Source: Pseudoscleropodium purum
Taxonomy: Eukaryota > Streptophyta > Bryopsida > Hypnales > Brachytheciaceae
Assembly (NCBI GenBank): GCA_963969395.1
Contig: OZ017795.1
Location: 27,943,063-28,007,062, forward strand
Length of the DNA: 64,000 bases
Reading direction: 5' to 3'
Below are positions 52,331-63,420 of this stretch, piece by piece. The notes beneath the pieces were generated by a model. It did no database searches. It was not told where the DNA came from and worked only from the letters and a program-made list of their open reading frames with translations. The translations under genes and the position numbers were made by a program. Position 1 is the stretch's first letter. Each line of letters begins with the position of its first letter.

Positions 52331-53504
52331 GGTAAATCCAAATAGGTACTAACTTAATCTACAAGGAGTATGAAAATGTTTTAGAAGATATGACATTTTG
52401 TAAACTAAAACTACAATGAAAAAGTAATGATATAAGAATTGTAATATATAAAAAACACAAAGAAATTTGTAGGCCTTTTTTCTAAAAATATATAATTATA
52501 GTTAGCATAATTGACAGTCTCGTGAATAATATGTTTTTCATTATATACTTATGTATATAAATTTTGAACATGACTTTTACTTTATTTCTTTTATTTTATT
52601 GGCTTAAGATAAAGACATAAAAAGTAAAAATAGATGAGAAATTAGTGTAAAATTAGCTCAATAAAAGCTAAATCAAAAAGTTTAAAACCATATGACATTA
52701 AAAAAGGTCTCCTCTAATTCATTTGGAGTCAAAATTGAAGTGATTTTCATATTTTTTTTATTATCCCCTCTATTGTCAAATTTCTTTTGTTGAATATGGC
52801 TATTGAATTTCTTATAATTATTAAGGATGAACTTCATTTGAGAAATAATTTAGTCAACCAAATTCAAATCTCTCATGTTTTTCATAATGTTGCCACATAA
52901 GGCTTTGCTTCCCTTGTAGCCAAGGACTTAACCCTGAATAAAAAAGACATGATATTTTAGTGTTGTCAAAGCTTTAAAGATTAATAAGAATTTGTGGATT
53001 TAAAATTATAATAATTTATTTTTTAGAAAAGTACTCCTTCAATTTGTTTTTCATTGATAAATATTTGATTTTGAATGTGAATGTTTAATATAATTTTTCA
53101 ATGTTTAATTCAAGTTTTTGTATCAAGATGTTTATAGAAAAAATTGTTTTTCTACTCTTTTAAAATTTTAAAGCTTTCTAAGATGGGCCTCAAATATATT
53201 GTTTTTTTTATAAGAAAATCATGTTGTAAATTCTTTAAAAAAAATTTTGAGCAAATTTTGAGATGCCATAAATTGATTGTTGTTTCATTAATTCTTTTTA
53301 AATTCTATTAAGCATTCACATGTATATTCTTTGTTAGCTCTAAAAAAATATTCATAGTATATGCTTTTTTATTACCAAAAGAATTTTTTGGGTCCTAAAG
53401 ACTAGGATTTGAAAAAACTATAGTGTCAATACCATTAGTGTACTCAATCTCATGTGGGAACAAGTATAGCAATATGTCAATCACTATGGCATTGTTATGA
53501 GAGT
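52331..53504. other. Gene-less AT-rich stretch
   Basis: Nothing supportable seen up to the target duplication of the LTR retrotransposon. Confidence 0.5.
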
Positions 53505-53509
53505 CTATG

Positions 53510-53820
53510 TGTTATGACCAGAATGTCATTCTAGCTAGATTTAATTGGTAGTTACACAAGACCAACAGTTATAGGACGTTGGGATCCTCTTCTCCCTTTC
53601 GCTTGCATGTAAATACCTTGCTGGAGATAATTATCTCATGCAACCTCTTGTAATAGAATCAACATTGATGATCCCAATTGACTCCGCCTCGTTTGCATCT
53701 GTCCAATACAACTTTGATTTCTTTAGATAAACTTGAGTGCACTCCAGGCTAGCTCGCAAGGATCTGATTAGTCCGAGGAGTGTCGACCAGGAACTGATCC
53801 TCTATTCTCCGATCGTAACA
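53510..53820 (+). repeat. 5' LTR of the gypsy element
   Basis: 311 bp, beginning TGTTATGACC and ending CGATCGTAACA. By eye it aligns without gaps to the 3' LTR with about 35 differences, all transitions. Confidence 0.95.
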
Positions 53821-54229
53821 TTAGGTTGCATCTACCATTGGTCCACACTCTGAACGGGATTTAGGAAACCCTTCTCGTTCCGCTGAGAGCTAGTTGCCGT
53901 ATTCGGAAACCCAAATATACATCACTTGTTTATTGGGATTATACTATTATTGCAATGCTAATTTAATTAGGAAGGTTAGGTGAGTTTTAGAAACTCCAAA
54001 TTCAAAACTATTTTTTTTACTACCCCATTTTGTAATAGGGAGATATTTGAAAGTGTTACATTGAACCGTTTCACTCTTGGACTAATTGCTTCCGATTTTT
54101 AGCCAAATGTAGCTGGCGCATTATTTTCCAATATAGTTTTCCGCAAACTTATTATTAATTGGATACTATGGACCGGAAAGGGTTGGAGGTTAGGCGGGAA
54201 CCTCATGTGGCACTGGAGATAGGGTTTGA

Positions 54230-54826
54230 GTGGGCTCAATTCATTTAGCAGTAAATTCAAATTGTCTTCCAATGAGCTCTTTCTCATATGGTATAGCAAA
54301 TCTCGAAACAAGCAATGGCAGTGCCACCCCAACCATCGTCTTTGTTGCTCTTCAAACTGTTGGCCAAGATCATCAAAGGTCTGAGAAGTTCACTGATGTT
54401 GGTGAAAAAGAGTCCAAAGTTGCTGAACTAGAGAAATTCTCTTCTAAAAGGATTAGGGAGGTATATCGGTGGTTTGCCCAATGCCATCCAATGTTCCAAG
54501 GAAAGCCACGCACCTATCGACATGACAAAGACAAGGTTGCTTACGCTCTCTTTTACCTTACCGGTGTAGCACAGAGTTGGGCAATGCCACTCTTACAAGC
54601 ACTCAATGAAGGGCACAAACATGAATTATTACTGAACTACAATGCTTTTCGAAGATCAGTCATTGCAATCTACGGTGACATTGATCGAAGGAGAAATGTG
54701 AAGGACCGCCTAGCAAAGATTAAACAAACTGGATTAGTGGCAACATATGTCTCTAGCTTCAACGAGCATGTGGCCCAAGTTGACTGGAATGAATCAAGTT
54801 TGGTCGCCTGGTTTCGAGCAGGTTAG
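54230..54826 (+). pseudogene. gag capsid region of the gypsy element
   Basis: 198 codons with the retrotransposon gag fold signature: DKDKVAYALFYLTGVAQSWA, then a FRRSVIAIYGD segment and a YVSSFNEHVAQVDW segment. It is interrupted by a stop after the WFRAG motif. No zinc knuckle was found downstream. Confidence 0.85.
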
Positions 54827-55187
54827 AAAGATGAAGTTCTGGACTCAATAGCCACAGCGGAAACGTAGCCTCGAGGGCTCTAAGAGTGGGTAGCAATGGC
54901 CTCGCGAATTGATGAGAGGTTGTGGGTACGACGACAAATCCGATGATTGCAAAATCCACCCATCAATCCGTCTCAAAGTTCCCATATGACCTCCAAGATG
55001 TTGTCTCATGCCATGAGAGATCACGCTAGTCAATTCCAAGCACTATCAGAGACATCAGATTCGACACCAATGAAATTGGATGCTACCAAGGTGAACACAG
55101 AACTCGCCAAGACTGTAGTAGAAAGGTTGGAGTATTAGCGACAAGGTAGGTGCTGGGGTGTGGTTTACTCAGTCATGTTAGGGCGAA

Positions 55188-55661
55188 ATGTCCCACCAAT
55201 CCTTCCAAGCCCTTCTCCTTAGCTGCGTTGGATTTGATAGAGGTACATCACAAAGATTTGGGAAAAGGCCATACCCGGGACTAAGTAGATGGGTTTGGTA
55301 CCTAGGTGGTCAAGAAATGGTGACGAAGCCAATTACGAAGGAACAACAACTCAATTTGAATGGAGCAGAAACGCATTGGCCACAAATGGGAAGAATTTTA
55401 GGGCCATTGTATATTTATGCCATTGTGGATCCTAGCACTCATTTAATTGTGACTAGCCAAATTAATTCATTGCTGGTTCAACCTCTTGTTGATTCGAGGG
55501 CCACAAGATTCTTCATGCATCCCAAGTTCTCTGACAAGTGCCGAGCTGCCATATGGCCCAAGAGGATTCCTCTTGAAGTACGTGTTATTGACGGAAGGAT
55601 CATTAGTTCTAGACTAATCACATACGAAGTCCCACCATTCATTGGAGAAGGTCACTTTTGA
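55188..55661 (+). pseudogene. Protease region of the gypsy element
   Basis: Contains a retropepsin-like segment (PLVDSRATRFF). The active-site triplet normally Asp-Ser/Thr-Gly has Arg (AGG, 55497-55499) in place of Gly, which should abolish activity. The frame ends before the nested MITE. Confidence 0.75.
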
Positions 55662-55886
55662 ATCACCTTATTGTCTGGCAACTTGTTTGCGTGGTGACGC
55701 ACGAAGCAAGGACAAAGTAATTACAGTGGGCCACCCCAACAAGCAATGGCAATGGCTGCGAGGCAACAGGGAGTTGAGTTTACCTATGACTTCAGAGCTT
55801 GGTCTAGGAAGGTGACGGATAGACCAATTGGTAGCCCTAATGCCTCAATTGGTGGCTCCAAAGCTTTCGATGGTCTCGGCTTCAAT

Positions 55887-56198
55887 GTTTAGACCATAGT
55901 TGTCATAACGGGCGAGTTAGGATCATGGGATGGGACGGACGGATGGGCAAACCAGACCGGACGGCTTTAATTTTGTAACTTTCCTTCCAAAAAAGAATCT
56001 CGTTCGCGCCCTGACGATCTCGTCTGCGCCTTGACAATCTTGTTCGTGCCCAGCATGTTCCTTAATCCACATGGCATCCAAGTGGCCTATTTTTCCGTTA
56101 TCAGAAAGTCAACTATATGTTGACTGTATCGGACGGGCGGGACCTCTAACGGACGGGCGAACTGGACGTCCGTCCACTATGACAACCATGGTTTAGAC
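55887..56198. mobile_element. GC-rich hAT-type MITE nested in the gypsy element (copy 2)
   Basis: GTTTAGAC at 55887-55894 and again at 56191-56198 is a perfect 8-bp target duplication around a 296-bp element (55895-56190). Its ends are CATAGTTGTCATA and CTATGACAACCATG, inverted with about two mismatches. It contains CGGACGGG and GGACGTCCGTCC words like those in the element at 43395, and the ends of the two are alike (CA..GTTG.CA). It must be younger than the host retrotransposon. Confidence 0.88.
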
Positions 56199-56236
56199 TG
56201 TCCGCCAAGGATGCGTAGATTTATACATTAGTCATA

Positions 56237-57660
56237 TTGGAAGTGGATGGCCCAAATTGTATTGGAGCCACAAATGGGCTGGATTCCATCTTGAAGGAGT
56301 ATCGCGATTTGCACGAAGTATTTAGTGAGAAGTCATCAAATGAGCTTCTGGATTATGGAAGTTCAGACATGAAAGTCGAGTTCAAGGATGGACAAGAACC
56401 ACAGAATTCAGGATTACGGCCCATGTTCCCAGCAAAATTGGAAGAACTTAGAGGCTATCTCGAGGAAAATTTGGGGAAAGGGTGAATTCACATATCTAAA
56501 TCTCCCGTTTCGGCCCCAATAGTATTTGCCCAAAAGAAAGATGGTTCGATCCGGGTGTACATTGACTACCGGAATCTCAATAAGGTTACTATAAAAAATC
56601 GCTATCCCTTACCGCTTATTCCAAAATTGACGGATCGATTGGTAGGGGCTCATATATTCACTAATTGGATATAAGACAAGCATACCATCGAATATAGATG
56701 TCACCAGGCCACGAATTTAAAACGACCTTTAAGACTTGTTATGGCTTGTTTGAATACCTAGTAATGCCATTCAGCCTCACAAATGCTCTAGCTCAATTCC
56801 AAGCACACATGCAATACATTTTTAGTGATCTTCTCAACATCACCGTGGTTATTTATTTGGATGATATCCTTATTTTTTCAAAAAGTATGGAAGAGCACCA
56901 TCATGTGGTTCGGGATGTTCTTCAATGACTAAAAGACCATGGCCTTTACGCCAAGCTTTCTAAATATGAATTCCACCGCACTTCAGTGGAATTCTTAGAG
57001 ATGGTAGTTTCATCTCAAGGATTGGAAATGTATACAGATAAGGTGCAAACTATCAAGGAATGGCCCGCACCAAAAAATATTAAAGAAATTCAAGCATTTT
57101 TAGGTTTTGCTAATTTTTATTGGTGGTTTATAAAAGATTATTCCCACATTGCGGTTCCACTTATGTTGTTGACAAGTAAGGATCAACCATTCCAATGGAC
57201 CCCTCAAGCTCATGATTCATTTAATAAGCTCCGGTCACTTTTTTGTCAAGCATCGATCTTACTACATTCCAACTTCCAACAACCATTTATCATTGAAACT
57301 AATGCATCAGATACTGCAACCGGGGGGATTCTTTCCCAACACGGGGAAGATGGGCACTTGCACCTTTATACATATCGCAATTCGAAAATATCACAGACCG
57401 AACAAAACTACAACATATATGATAAGGAACTTTTAAGCATTGTTCTTGCATTCCAAGACTAGTGGGTATACTTGGAAGGTTCGCCACATGAGGTGCGAGT
57501 AATCTCTGACTATAAAAACCTAGAATATTTCCTCACTACTAAACAACTTAATCGTTGGCAAGCTCGGTGGTTGGAAATGCTATCAACATTCCACTTCAAT
57601 ATTGAACACCAACTAGGATCAATGAACCAATGAGCAGATGTTCTCTCAAGACGATCTAAC
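56237..57660 (+). pseudogene. Reverse transcriptase and RNase H region of the gypsy element
   Basis: Reverse transcriptase pieces include [19 protein letters not shown] and the catalytic YLDD (56854-56865), intact. The finger/palm segment before it is broken by stops and a frameshift. RNase H begins near 57290 with TNASDTATGG, where the usual catalytic Asp of the TDAS motif is Asn (AAT, 57301-57303). It ends with ADVLSRR after a stop at the position of a conserved Trp. Confidence 0.88.
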
Positions 57661-57696
57661 ATCACACAAGAAGGAGCTCGAGATCCCCAACCTTTA

Positions 57697-58790
57697 TTGA
57701 AACTAGTCGCACTAGAGGTATGCGAAAGAGTTTGGCCAGACAATTTCATTTTGGAGCAAATCCAGGTGGCAATGAGAACTGACCCAATGCTACAGCCTAT
57801 ATTAGCTTACTTGGAGCATGGGTCGGAGCGGGCCCCAATTGACATTTGCAGACAGTTCCAGCACTATGCCTTAAGGGATGGGGTTCTCTAGTTCAAAGGT
57901 ACCATATTCGTCTCTAATAATGAGGAACTCCGTCGACAAATCTTGGGATCTAGGCACGATGCACTAGCTGCTGGGCATCAGAGTCAGTCAAAAACTTTGG
58001 ACTTAGTGGCCAGAAGCTTTTATTGGCCAACTTTAACAAAAATATGTTCATCGATATGTTGATGGCTGCGATACTTGTCAATGATCAAAGCCTCCGCATC
58101 ATACACCCTAAGGCCTGTTGCAACCAATTCCAGTGGCGAAGGCACCCTAAAAACGAGTAACCACTGACTTCATTGTGAAACTTCCAAACATTAACGGATA
58201 TGATGCAATTCTTGTGGTCATGGACAAGAACACTAAATTAGCACATTTCATATCAACCAATGAGACGGTGGATTTGAGTAGGACAACTAATCTTTACCTC
58301 CACCATATTTGGAAGTACCACGGGCTTCCAAACAAAATCATCTCCAATCGTGGCTCCATATTTGTTTTCAAGTTTATAAGAAGGTTGTACCAACTGTTAC
58401 AAATTCGACCTTTACCAACTATGGCATTCTACCCCCAATCAAATGGCCAAACCAAACACGTGAACTAAGTCCTTGAACAATTCCTGCGTATGTTTACCAC
58501 TAGGCAACAAAATGATTGGGACAATTTATTGCCCCTAGCAAAGTTCGCTTTTAATAATGTAACTCACTCTACAACAGGATTGTCACCGTTTTTTGCAACT
58601 TACGATTATCACCCTTTTATGTCATTTACAGTTCCTTCAATGTCTACAGTCCCAACGGCAGAGGACCAAATCTATTACTTGTAGGGTATTCATGAGGAAG
58701 TGAAAATCATGATACAACTTTCAGGAGATCAAGCCAAGAGGAGATATAATCAAGCAAAGCATTTGCACCAGATCTTCAAAGTAGGGACTT
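57697..58790 (+). pseudogene. Integrase region of the gypsy element
   Basis: A zinc-binding HHCC-like start (HDALAAGHQ, then RSFYWPTLTK) is followed by the catalytic core DFIVKLPNINGYDAILVV. The second catalytic Asp is Asn (SNRGSIF; 58346-58348) and the catalytic Glu is Lys (NGQTKHVN; 58454-58456). Stops occur at 58466 and 58682. Core order and spacing are otherwise typical. Confidence 0.88.
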
Positions 58791-59193
58791 GATGCTCCCC
58801 CGCCACGACAATATTGCAACGATAGTTTCCTCTCAGAAATTAGCATCAAAATTTTTAGGACCCTTTCTTATTACGGCAAAGCTCTCAGATGTGGTATACA
58901 GGTTGCGGCTACCTCGAACATTGCGCATACACGACGTGTTCCACATCTCTCTGTTAGAAAAGTATCACCACGACACAGTTATTGGCCATCAAACAAAAGC
59001 ACCCCCGTCGATTGTTATTCCACAGGGTGATCTCGAGTGGGAGGTCGATGTAGTGCTAGATTCAAGGTTCTTTAGATGTTGGAGAAAACTCCAATACTTG
59101 GTTTCGTGGGTTGGCTATGGGCCTGAACAAAACTCCTGGGAACCTGCGGTGAATTTCAAGAATGCGCCTAAAGTTGTAAGAGAATTCCACTGA
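58789..59193 (+). pseudogene. Integrase C-terminus with chromodomain
   Basis: The segment includes LGPFLITAKLSDVVYRLRLP and HDVFHISLLEKY, the GPY/F region of gypsy integrases. A chromodomain follows: VLDSRF, LQYLVSWVGYGPEQNSWEP and a C-terminal helix with VVREFH. In active elements this domain directs insertion towards particular chromatin. The frame is open for 134 codons, the longest intact part of the element. Confidence 0.88.
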
Positions 59194-59230
59194 CACAATC
59201 CCACAATTCCAAACCTTAACGAGGGGGTAA

Positions 59231-59541
59231 TGTTACGACTAGGACGTCGTTCCAACTGGACTTAACTAGTAGTTACACAAGACCAACAGTTACAAGACGT
59301 TGGGATCCTCTTCTCCCTTTTGCTTGCATGTAAATACCTTGCTGGAGATAATTATCTCATACAACCTCTTGTAATAGAATCGACATTGATGATCCCAATT
59401 GACTCCGCCTTGTTTGCATCTGTCCAATACGACTCTGATTTCTTTAGGTAAACTTGAGTACACTCTAGGCCAACTCACAAGGATCCAATCAGTCCGAGGA
59501 GTGTCAATCAGGAATTGATCCTCTGTTCTCCGACTGTAGCA
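59231..59541 (+). repeat. 3' LTR of the gypsy element
   Basis: 311 bp, beginning TGTTACGACT and ending CGACTGTAGCA. It is preceded by the purine-rich tract and followed by the CTATG target duplication. Confidence 0.95.
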
Positions 59542-59546
59542 CTATG

Positions 59547-61255
59547 TTGATGCTTCTTAGGTTTGTGAAAGACCTATCTTCATTATGCATCCTAAATCTA
59601 TTATCTCCATTAGAGAATATTTCATACACCTTATGACTTGTTTCTATTACTTCTCAAATCTATAGGGGCTATATTGGAAATATTATTCCAATGACAATCC
59701 AAACATGTTCCTTTATATGGTGGAGGAAATAAATGAACCTTTTGCTATAGATGGAACCTACACGCTAGTGTTCATTGAGTTCCTAAAATGGTGACTTTTC
59801 AACCCAAAATCTATTGAACCCTAGTCAAGTAAACAAACAATATAATTAATACCGTTTTTTTTATGATTTCTTATACAATGAGAATTATTTTGTTTCAAAT
59901 CCAAATAGCTTTTATACTTGAACAAAAACATTTTTTTTATACTTGCCCAATACAATTAGCTTTGTAGAGTTTTGAATCCTCTTAAATGAGATTATTTAAA
60001 CTAAAAATAGTTGTTTTTTTTTTTTTTACAATTGCACATTAAATCATGCAAGTTACATGCATACTCAATTTCAAAAGTAGATGAGGAATTTAGTGAAAGA
60101 TGCAAATATTACTCAAATTACATAGGCAACATAAGCCTTGTGTGACCAACATGCCAACAATACGAAGCTCTTTCTAGCTTCATCTATATTAAATACCAAC
60201 TCTAGAAATTATTGAAAATGAATGCTAATTATAGTATATTAGCTAAAATGGAAAAAAAAAATCCTAAATTATATTCAAGTCTTGAAGTTTTACAAAAGTG
60301 TGAAATGATTTTGTTCATAATAACTTTGAATGTAATATATATTTTGTAAATGACATCATGATTGACATAAAAGCTTAGATTGTTCCTTCAATGACATGCT
60401 TTTTATGTTTCAAAACTTTTCAAGGAATCTTTCATTGTCTATCTATCTAATTATGTTAAAATCTCTTAAGCTTATCAAGAAGGACGAACAATACCATTCC
60501 TCTTATCTCTACCAAATATGGTCAATAATTACAAACAAGCAATTGTTGTGAATGCAAGATATCTTATCTCAAGGTTAAATACTCTAAGATTGCAAATAAC
60601 AAGTGCAAATATAACTTGTATTGCAAATATACCCACAATGGTTTGAAAATGTAGAAAGTTCTATTACACAAAAGAAATGAAAATGGAAGTGTTGGTAACA
60701 ATAATAGCATGATGTGGTCCAGCACTTCAAAGGAAGGATTTCTTTGACACAATGCCACTTTTGGGTACATCGTGGGTAACAGAACAGTGACATGTTCTTG
60801 TAGGATTAGTGACATTGTGAGATTGTCAAATAGGGTTTTAAAATTCCTGATGAACTGAGATTGTAATGAGTAATATATGGGAAGGCAAATAAATTTGAAA
60901 AGACAACAAATTGGGATGGAGACCAGCAATTAGCTGCTCAATTGGTTCCTTCTAGAGACCCGCACTGCAAAGTCGACAAAAAAAGCAATAGATCCCAGAA
61001 TATAGCCTTTATGTACATAACACAATAGCAAACACCGAGATAAACCCCGAGGCATGAGAGCAGATAGTGGGTCAGAAATAAAAAATTACAACAAGTTAAT
61101 GTCTCTGCAGAAAGAAACCTAAAAGAAATATACAACTGCTACATATAGGTTAATCCTCCTTAGTCTGAAGACCTCACACCCAAATTGTGTGCTATCTAAT
61201 ACCCCCTCAGAACAATCCTTAAACCCAAAATTGTGTGCAATCTAATGCCCACCTC
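59547..61255. other. Gene-less AT-rich stretch
   Basis: No recognisable gene. A 121-codon minus-strand open frame (60929-60564) is hydrophobic and low-complexity and matches no family I know. The part at about 60560-61150 could belong to a long untranslated region of a minus-strand transcript. Confidence 0.4.
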
Positions 61256-61400
61256 AGAACATAACCTTGAGTGATGCAAAACTATCACGGCTTAACCCTT
61301 CATCGGTCTTCTGCTTTGAGCAAAGCTGCTTCTGCTTCTTCATGCTGGTTGCTTTGTCCTTACTCCGCAGTCACAGCGCGAGGGTGGAAGTGAGCATTAT
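61256..61400 (-). other. Exon-like island of unknown nature
   Basis: A short stretch of balanced composition between AT-rich flanks. On the minus strand it holds a 29-codon open frame (starting MKKQKQLCSKQKTDEG) followed by a stop. It might be a 3' untranslated exon of the TIM23 gene or a separate small transcript; neither is shown. Confidence 0.2.
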
Positions 61401-62090
61401 ATCCTCTTCACAAGCAGAAGAAAGAAAATGTTATTAAAGAGGTCAACACATGATTGACAGAAACTAAGAAATTTAACCAACTCCCAAGTTTTGGCGATAA
61501 ATCAATGTGCATGGAACTTGTGGTGCTTCTTCTGGTAATTCCCTCAGTACGACTAAAAGCTATTAAAGTAACCAAACGATTTACATGATCACTACATTTC
61601 AAAATAGTAATAAACCGTGATTTCTATGCACGGTTTCACCAAATCATGAAGCAGAAAAAGAACATGTAAGTATAAAAAAGAGGAGAGCAGAAACTAAATG
61701 GAGTGGGCATCTACATTAGCTGGCACTTCTCCCGCCAAAACCTTTGCAAGTTGCAAACAACACTTCTGCCCTAAAGTAATACCCAACAAATAACAGTTTT
61801 CAGTAGGAAAAAAACCCTATAGGACAAAAAAACCCTAATTGGCCTCGAGTAATTTTTAACAGTTTCAGTAGGTCTATCTCTTGTCCAATTTATGTCATGA
61901 TTGGACCAAAACATGCAATGCTCTTCAATAATTCCAGTGATACCAAATTTGCCCCTATCTGAATTCTATTATTGACAAAACATGGTGAATCGCAGTAGTC
62001 ATTATCCTTGTTCCTTCAAAGGCTATGCGAAGGGTTGCAGCATGTACTTCTCTCATCCACCCCCTACCCAAAAAGAATCAGAGTATTCTT

Positions 62091-62430
62091 CTCAACAAGC
62101 CAGACAGAAAATTAAACAAGGCATACATTCAGACCTAAATCGCAAACCGCTAACAAAACCTCAACTCCAAACCCTAAAAATTCGAGTAAACTGACAATTT
62201 CCGCAAGCCGTCGTCAAATAATTAATTCACATCGGCAAGTATCTCTTGAATACTCGAAACGAAACCGCAGAATTTACCTCTCAGCAAGCCAACGAAAAAT
62301 CAAACAAGGAAAACGTTCAGACCTAAAAATCGAATCGCTGCCTAAACCTCAAATTCCAAACCCTAAAAATTCAGGAAAACTTACAAATTTCCCGCAAACC
62401 GTCGTCAAATCGGCAAGTATCTCTTCGACA
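62091..62430 (-). repeat. Direct duplication covering the 3' end of TIM23 and its flank
   Basis: Two units about 190 bp apart: 62091-62260 and 62279-62430. Both contain AAGCCA..C..AAAAT.AAACAAGG, TTCAGACCTAAA, CCAAACCCTAAAAATTC, CCGTCGTCAAAT and TCGGCAAGTATCTCTT. The unit nearest the gene includes the last ~9 codons of TIM23; the outer unit keeps a recognisable but altered copy of them (minus strand, reading KRYLP before a stop). Confidence 0.85.
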
Positions 62431-62995
62431 CTTGCTTGGCCGCAACAATTCCCGCAGCGGCAACTCCACCAAGCGCTCCCGCAATGGCTGCGGTCCTTGG
62501 TCCCGCAGCCGCCTTATACACCGCCCCCGTCCCCAGTCCCGCCACCACCGTATTCCACATATCATCACTCCCCCTATAATGCGAACTCGTACTCTCAAAC
62601 CCCGCATAAAGCAACCCTAGAATCCCGAGCGTGTTCGCAGTCAGGCGGCCTCGGTGTCCGGAGGCATTCAGCAACCGGTTCACGCGGAGCTTCATGGTGT
62701 CGGTGCGTTCTTGTGATCGGACACCCTCGAAGGCGCCTCTAGTGCCGCCTAAGAGGGCGCCAAGGCCGTACCCGCAGCCCGTGTAGTAGGTCAGATTCTC
62801 GCTCCAGTTGCGATGGTGGACAGAGGCTTCGTCGGGGAAGAGATACTCGGGGGCGGAAGGAAGGCGGTATGCGCTCTCGAGGGATTTTAAATCTGCGGCG
62901 CCGTAGAGATCCGCGTACGGGTTGTACAAGCGTCCGGTTGATTCTCCTCCAAACGTTGATTCGGTCTCAGAGGCTTGCCGCTCGTCGTTCATCAT
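62405..62995 (-). CDS. TIM23: Mitochondrial import inner membrane translocase subunit Tim23, single exon
   Basis: 196 codons without introns, compared with about 187 in Arabidopsis Tim23. The N-terminal ~60 residues are polar with NPYADLYG and a SAPEYLFPDEAS segment. The Tim17/22/23 domain follows: RNWSENLTYYTGCGYGLGAL (about 62-81), VNRLLNASGHRGR, NTLGILGLLYAGFES, WNTVVAGLGTGAVYKA and a C-terminal KRYLPI. Four hydrophobic glycine-rich segments fit the four-helix channel subunit of the TIM23 complex, which threads matrix-targeted preproteins across the inner membrane with the PAM motor. The start is one of two adjacent ATGs (62995 or 62992). The last codons belong to a locally duplicated segment (see 62091-62430). 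Neighbours are unrelated. Confidence 0.95.
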   Translation of the reverse strand: MMNDERQASETESTFGGESTGRLYNPYADLYGAADLKSLESAYRLPSAPEYLFPDEASVHHRNWSENLTYYTGCGYGLGALLGGTRGAFEGVRSQERTDTMKLRVNRLLNASGHRGRLTANTLGILGLLYAGFESTSSHYRGSDDMWNTVVAGLGTGAVYKAAAGPRTAAIAGALGGVAAAGIVAAKQVSKRYLPI

Positions 62996-63420
62996 CTCTC
63001 AAGGACTCCAAATTCCTCCAAATTCCTTCAAATTCCTCTCAACTTTGACTTCCGAACCTGAAAAATAAACACGGGAAATTCTGTATCCCGTTTCTTCAGA
63101 AAATATGAGCAAGCGCAAAAATCAATCAGTCGTTCGGAAATTGGTGCCGGAAAAGAGTGGAGGAAAGCTGGATCCGAAGACGGCGATCACGTTTCAAGCT
63201 CGGCAGTGAGCAAGAATCAAACAACCCTAATTTGAAACCCTAATTTGGGAGCGACATCAACGAAGGTGACGGTGTTCGGAACGCAGTCGCCCTCTTGGTG
63301 AGAGTCGACACTCGACAGCTTGAATTCGGGAGCGTTCCGAACGAGGTTGGATGAATGTGTGTTTCATCGTCCGTTTGCTTGGCCTTGAAGGTGGGTTTTT
63401 GTGTCTTTTACTTTTTATCT
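62996..63420 (-). promoter_or_regulatory. Promoter and leader region of TIM23, with a telo-box
   Basis: Balanced composition extends about 400 bp upstream of the start codon. AAACCCTAA (63235-63243), preceded by ACAACCCTAA, is the plant telo-box, a promoter element common in genes for translation and mitochondrial biogenesis. It lies about 240 bp upstream of the ATG. The transcription start cannot be placed. Confidence 0.5.

Larger units (their letters stand above)
53510..59541 (+). mobile_element. Complete but inactive Ty3/gypsy LTR retrotransposon of chromovirus type
   Basis: Two 311-bp LTRs with TGTTA...CA ends lie within a perfect 5-bp target duplication CTATG (53505-53509 and 59542-59546). 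Domains in order are gag, protease, reverse transcriptase, RNase H, integrase and chromodomain, the Ty3/gypsy order; the C-terminal chromodomain marks a chromovirus. A purine-rich tract (GAGGGGGTAA) abuts the 3' LTR. I could not recognise a primer-binding site after the 5' LTR. Frames are broken by many stops and some frameshifts, and a 296-bp MITE is nested between protease and reverse transcriptase. LTR divergence of about 11% shows an old insertion. Confidence 0.95.

Noticed and set aside
60564..60929. 121-codon hydrophobic minus-strand frame
   Set aside because: Low-complexity Leu/Phe/Ile-rich composition from AT-rich DNA; no motif or splice context.
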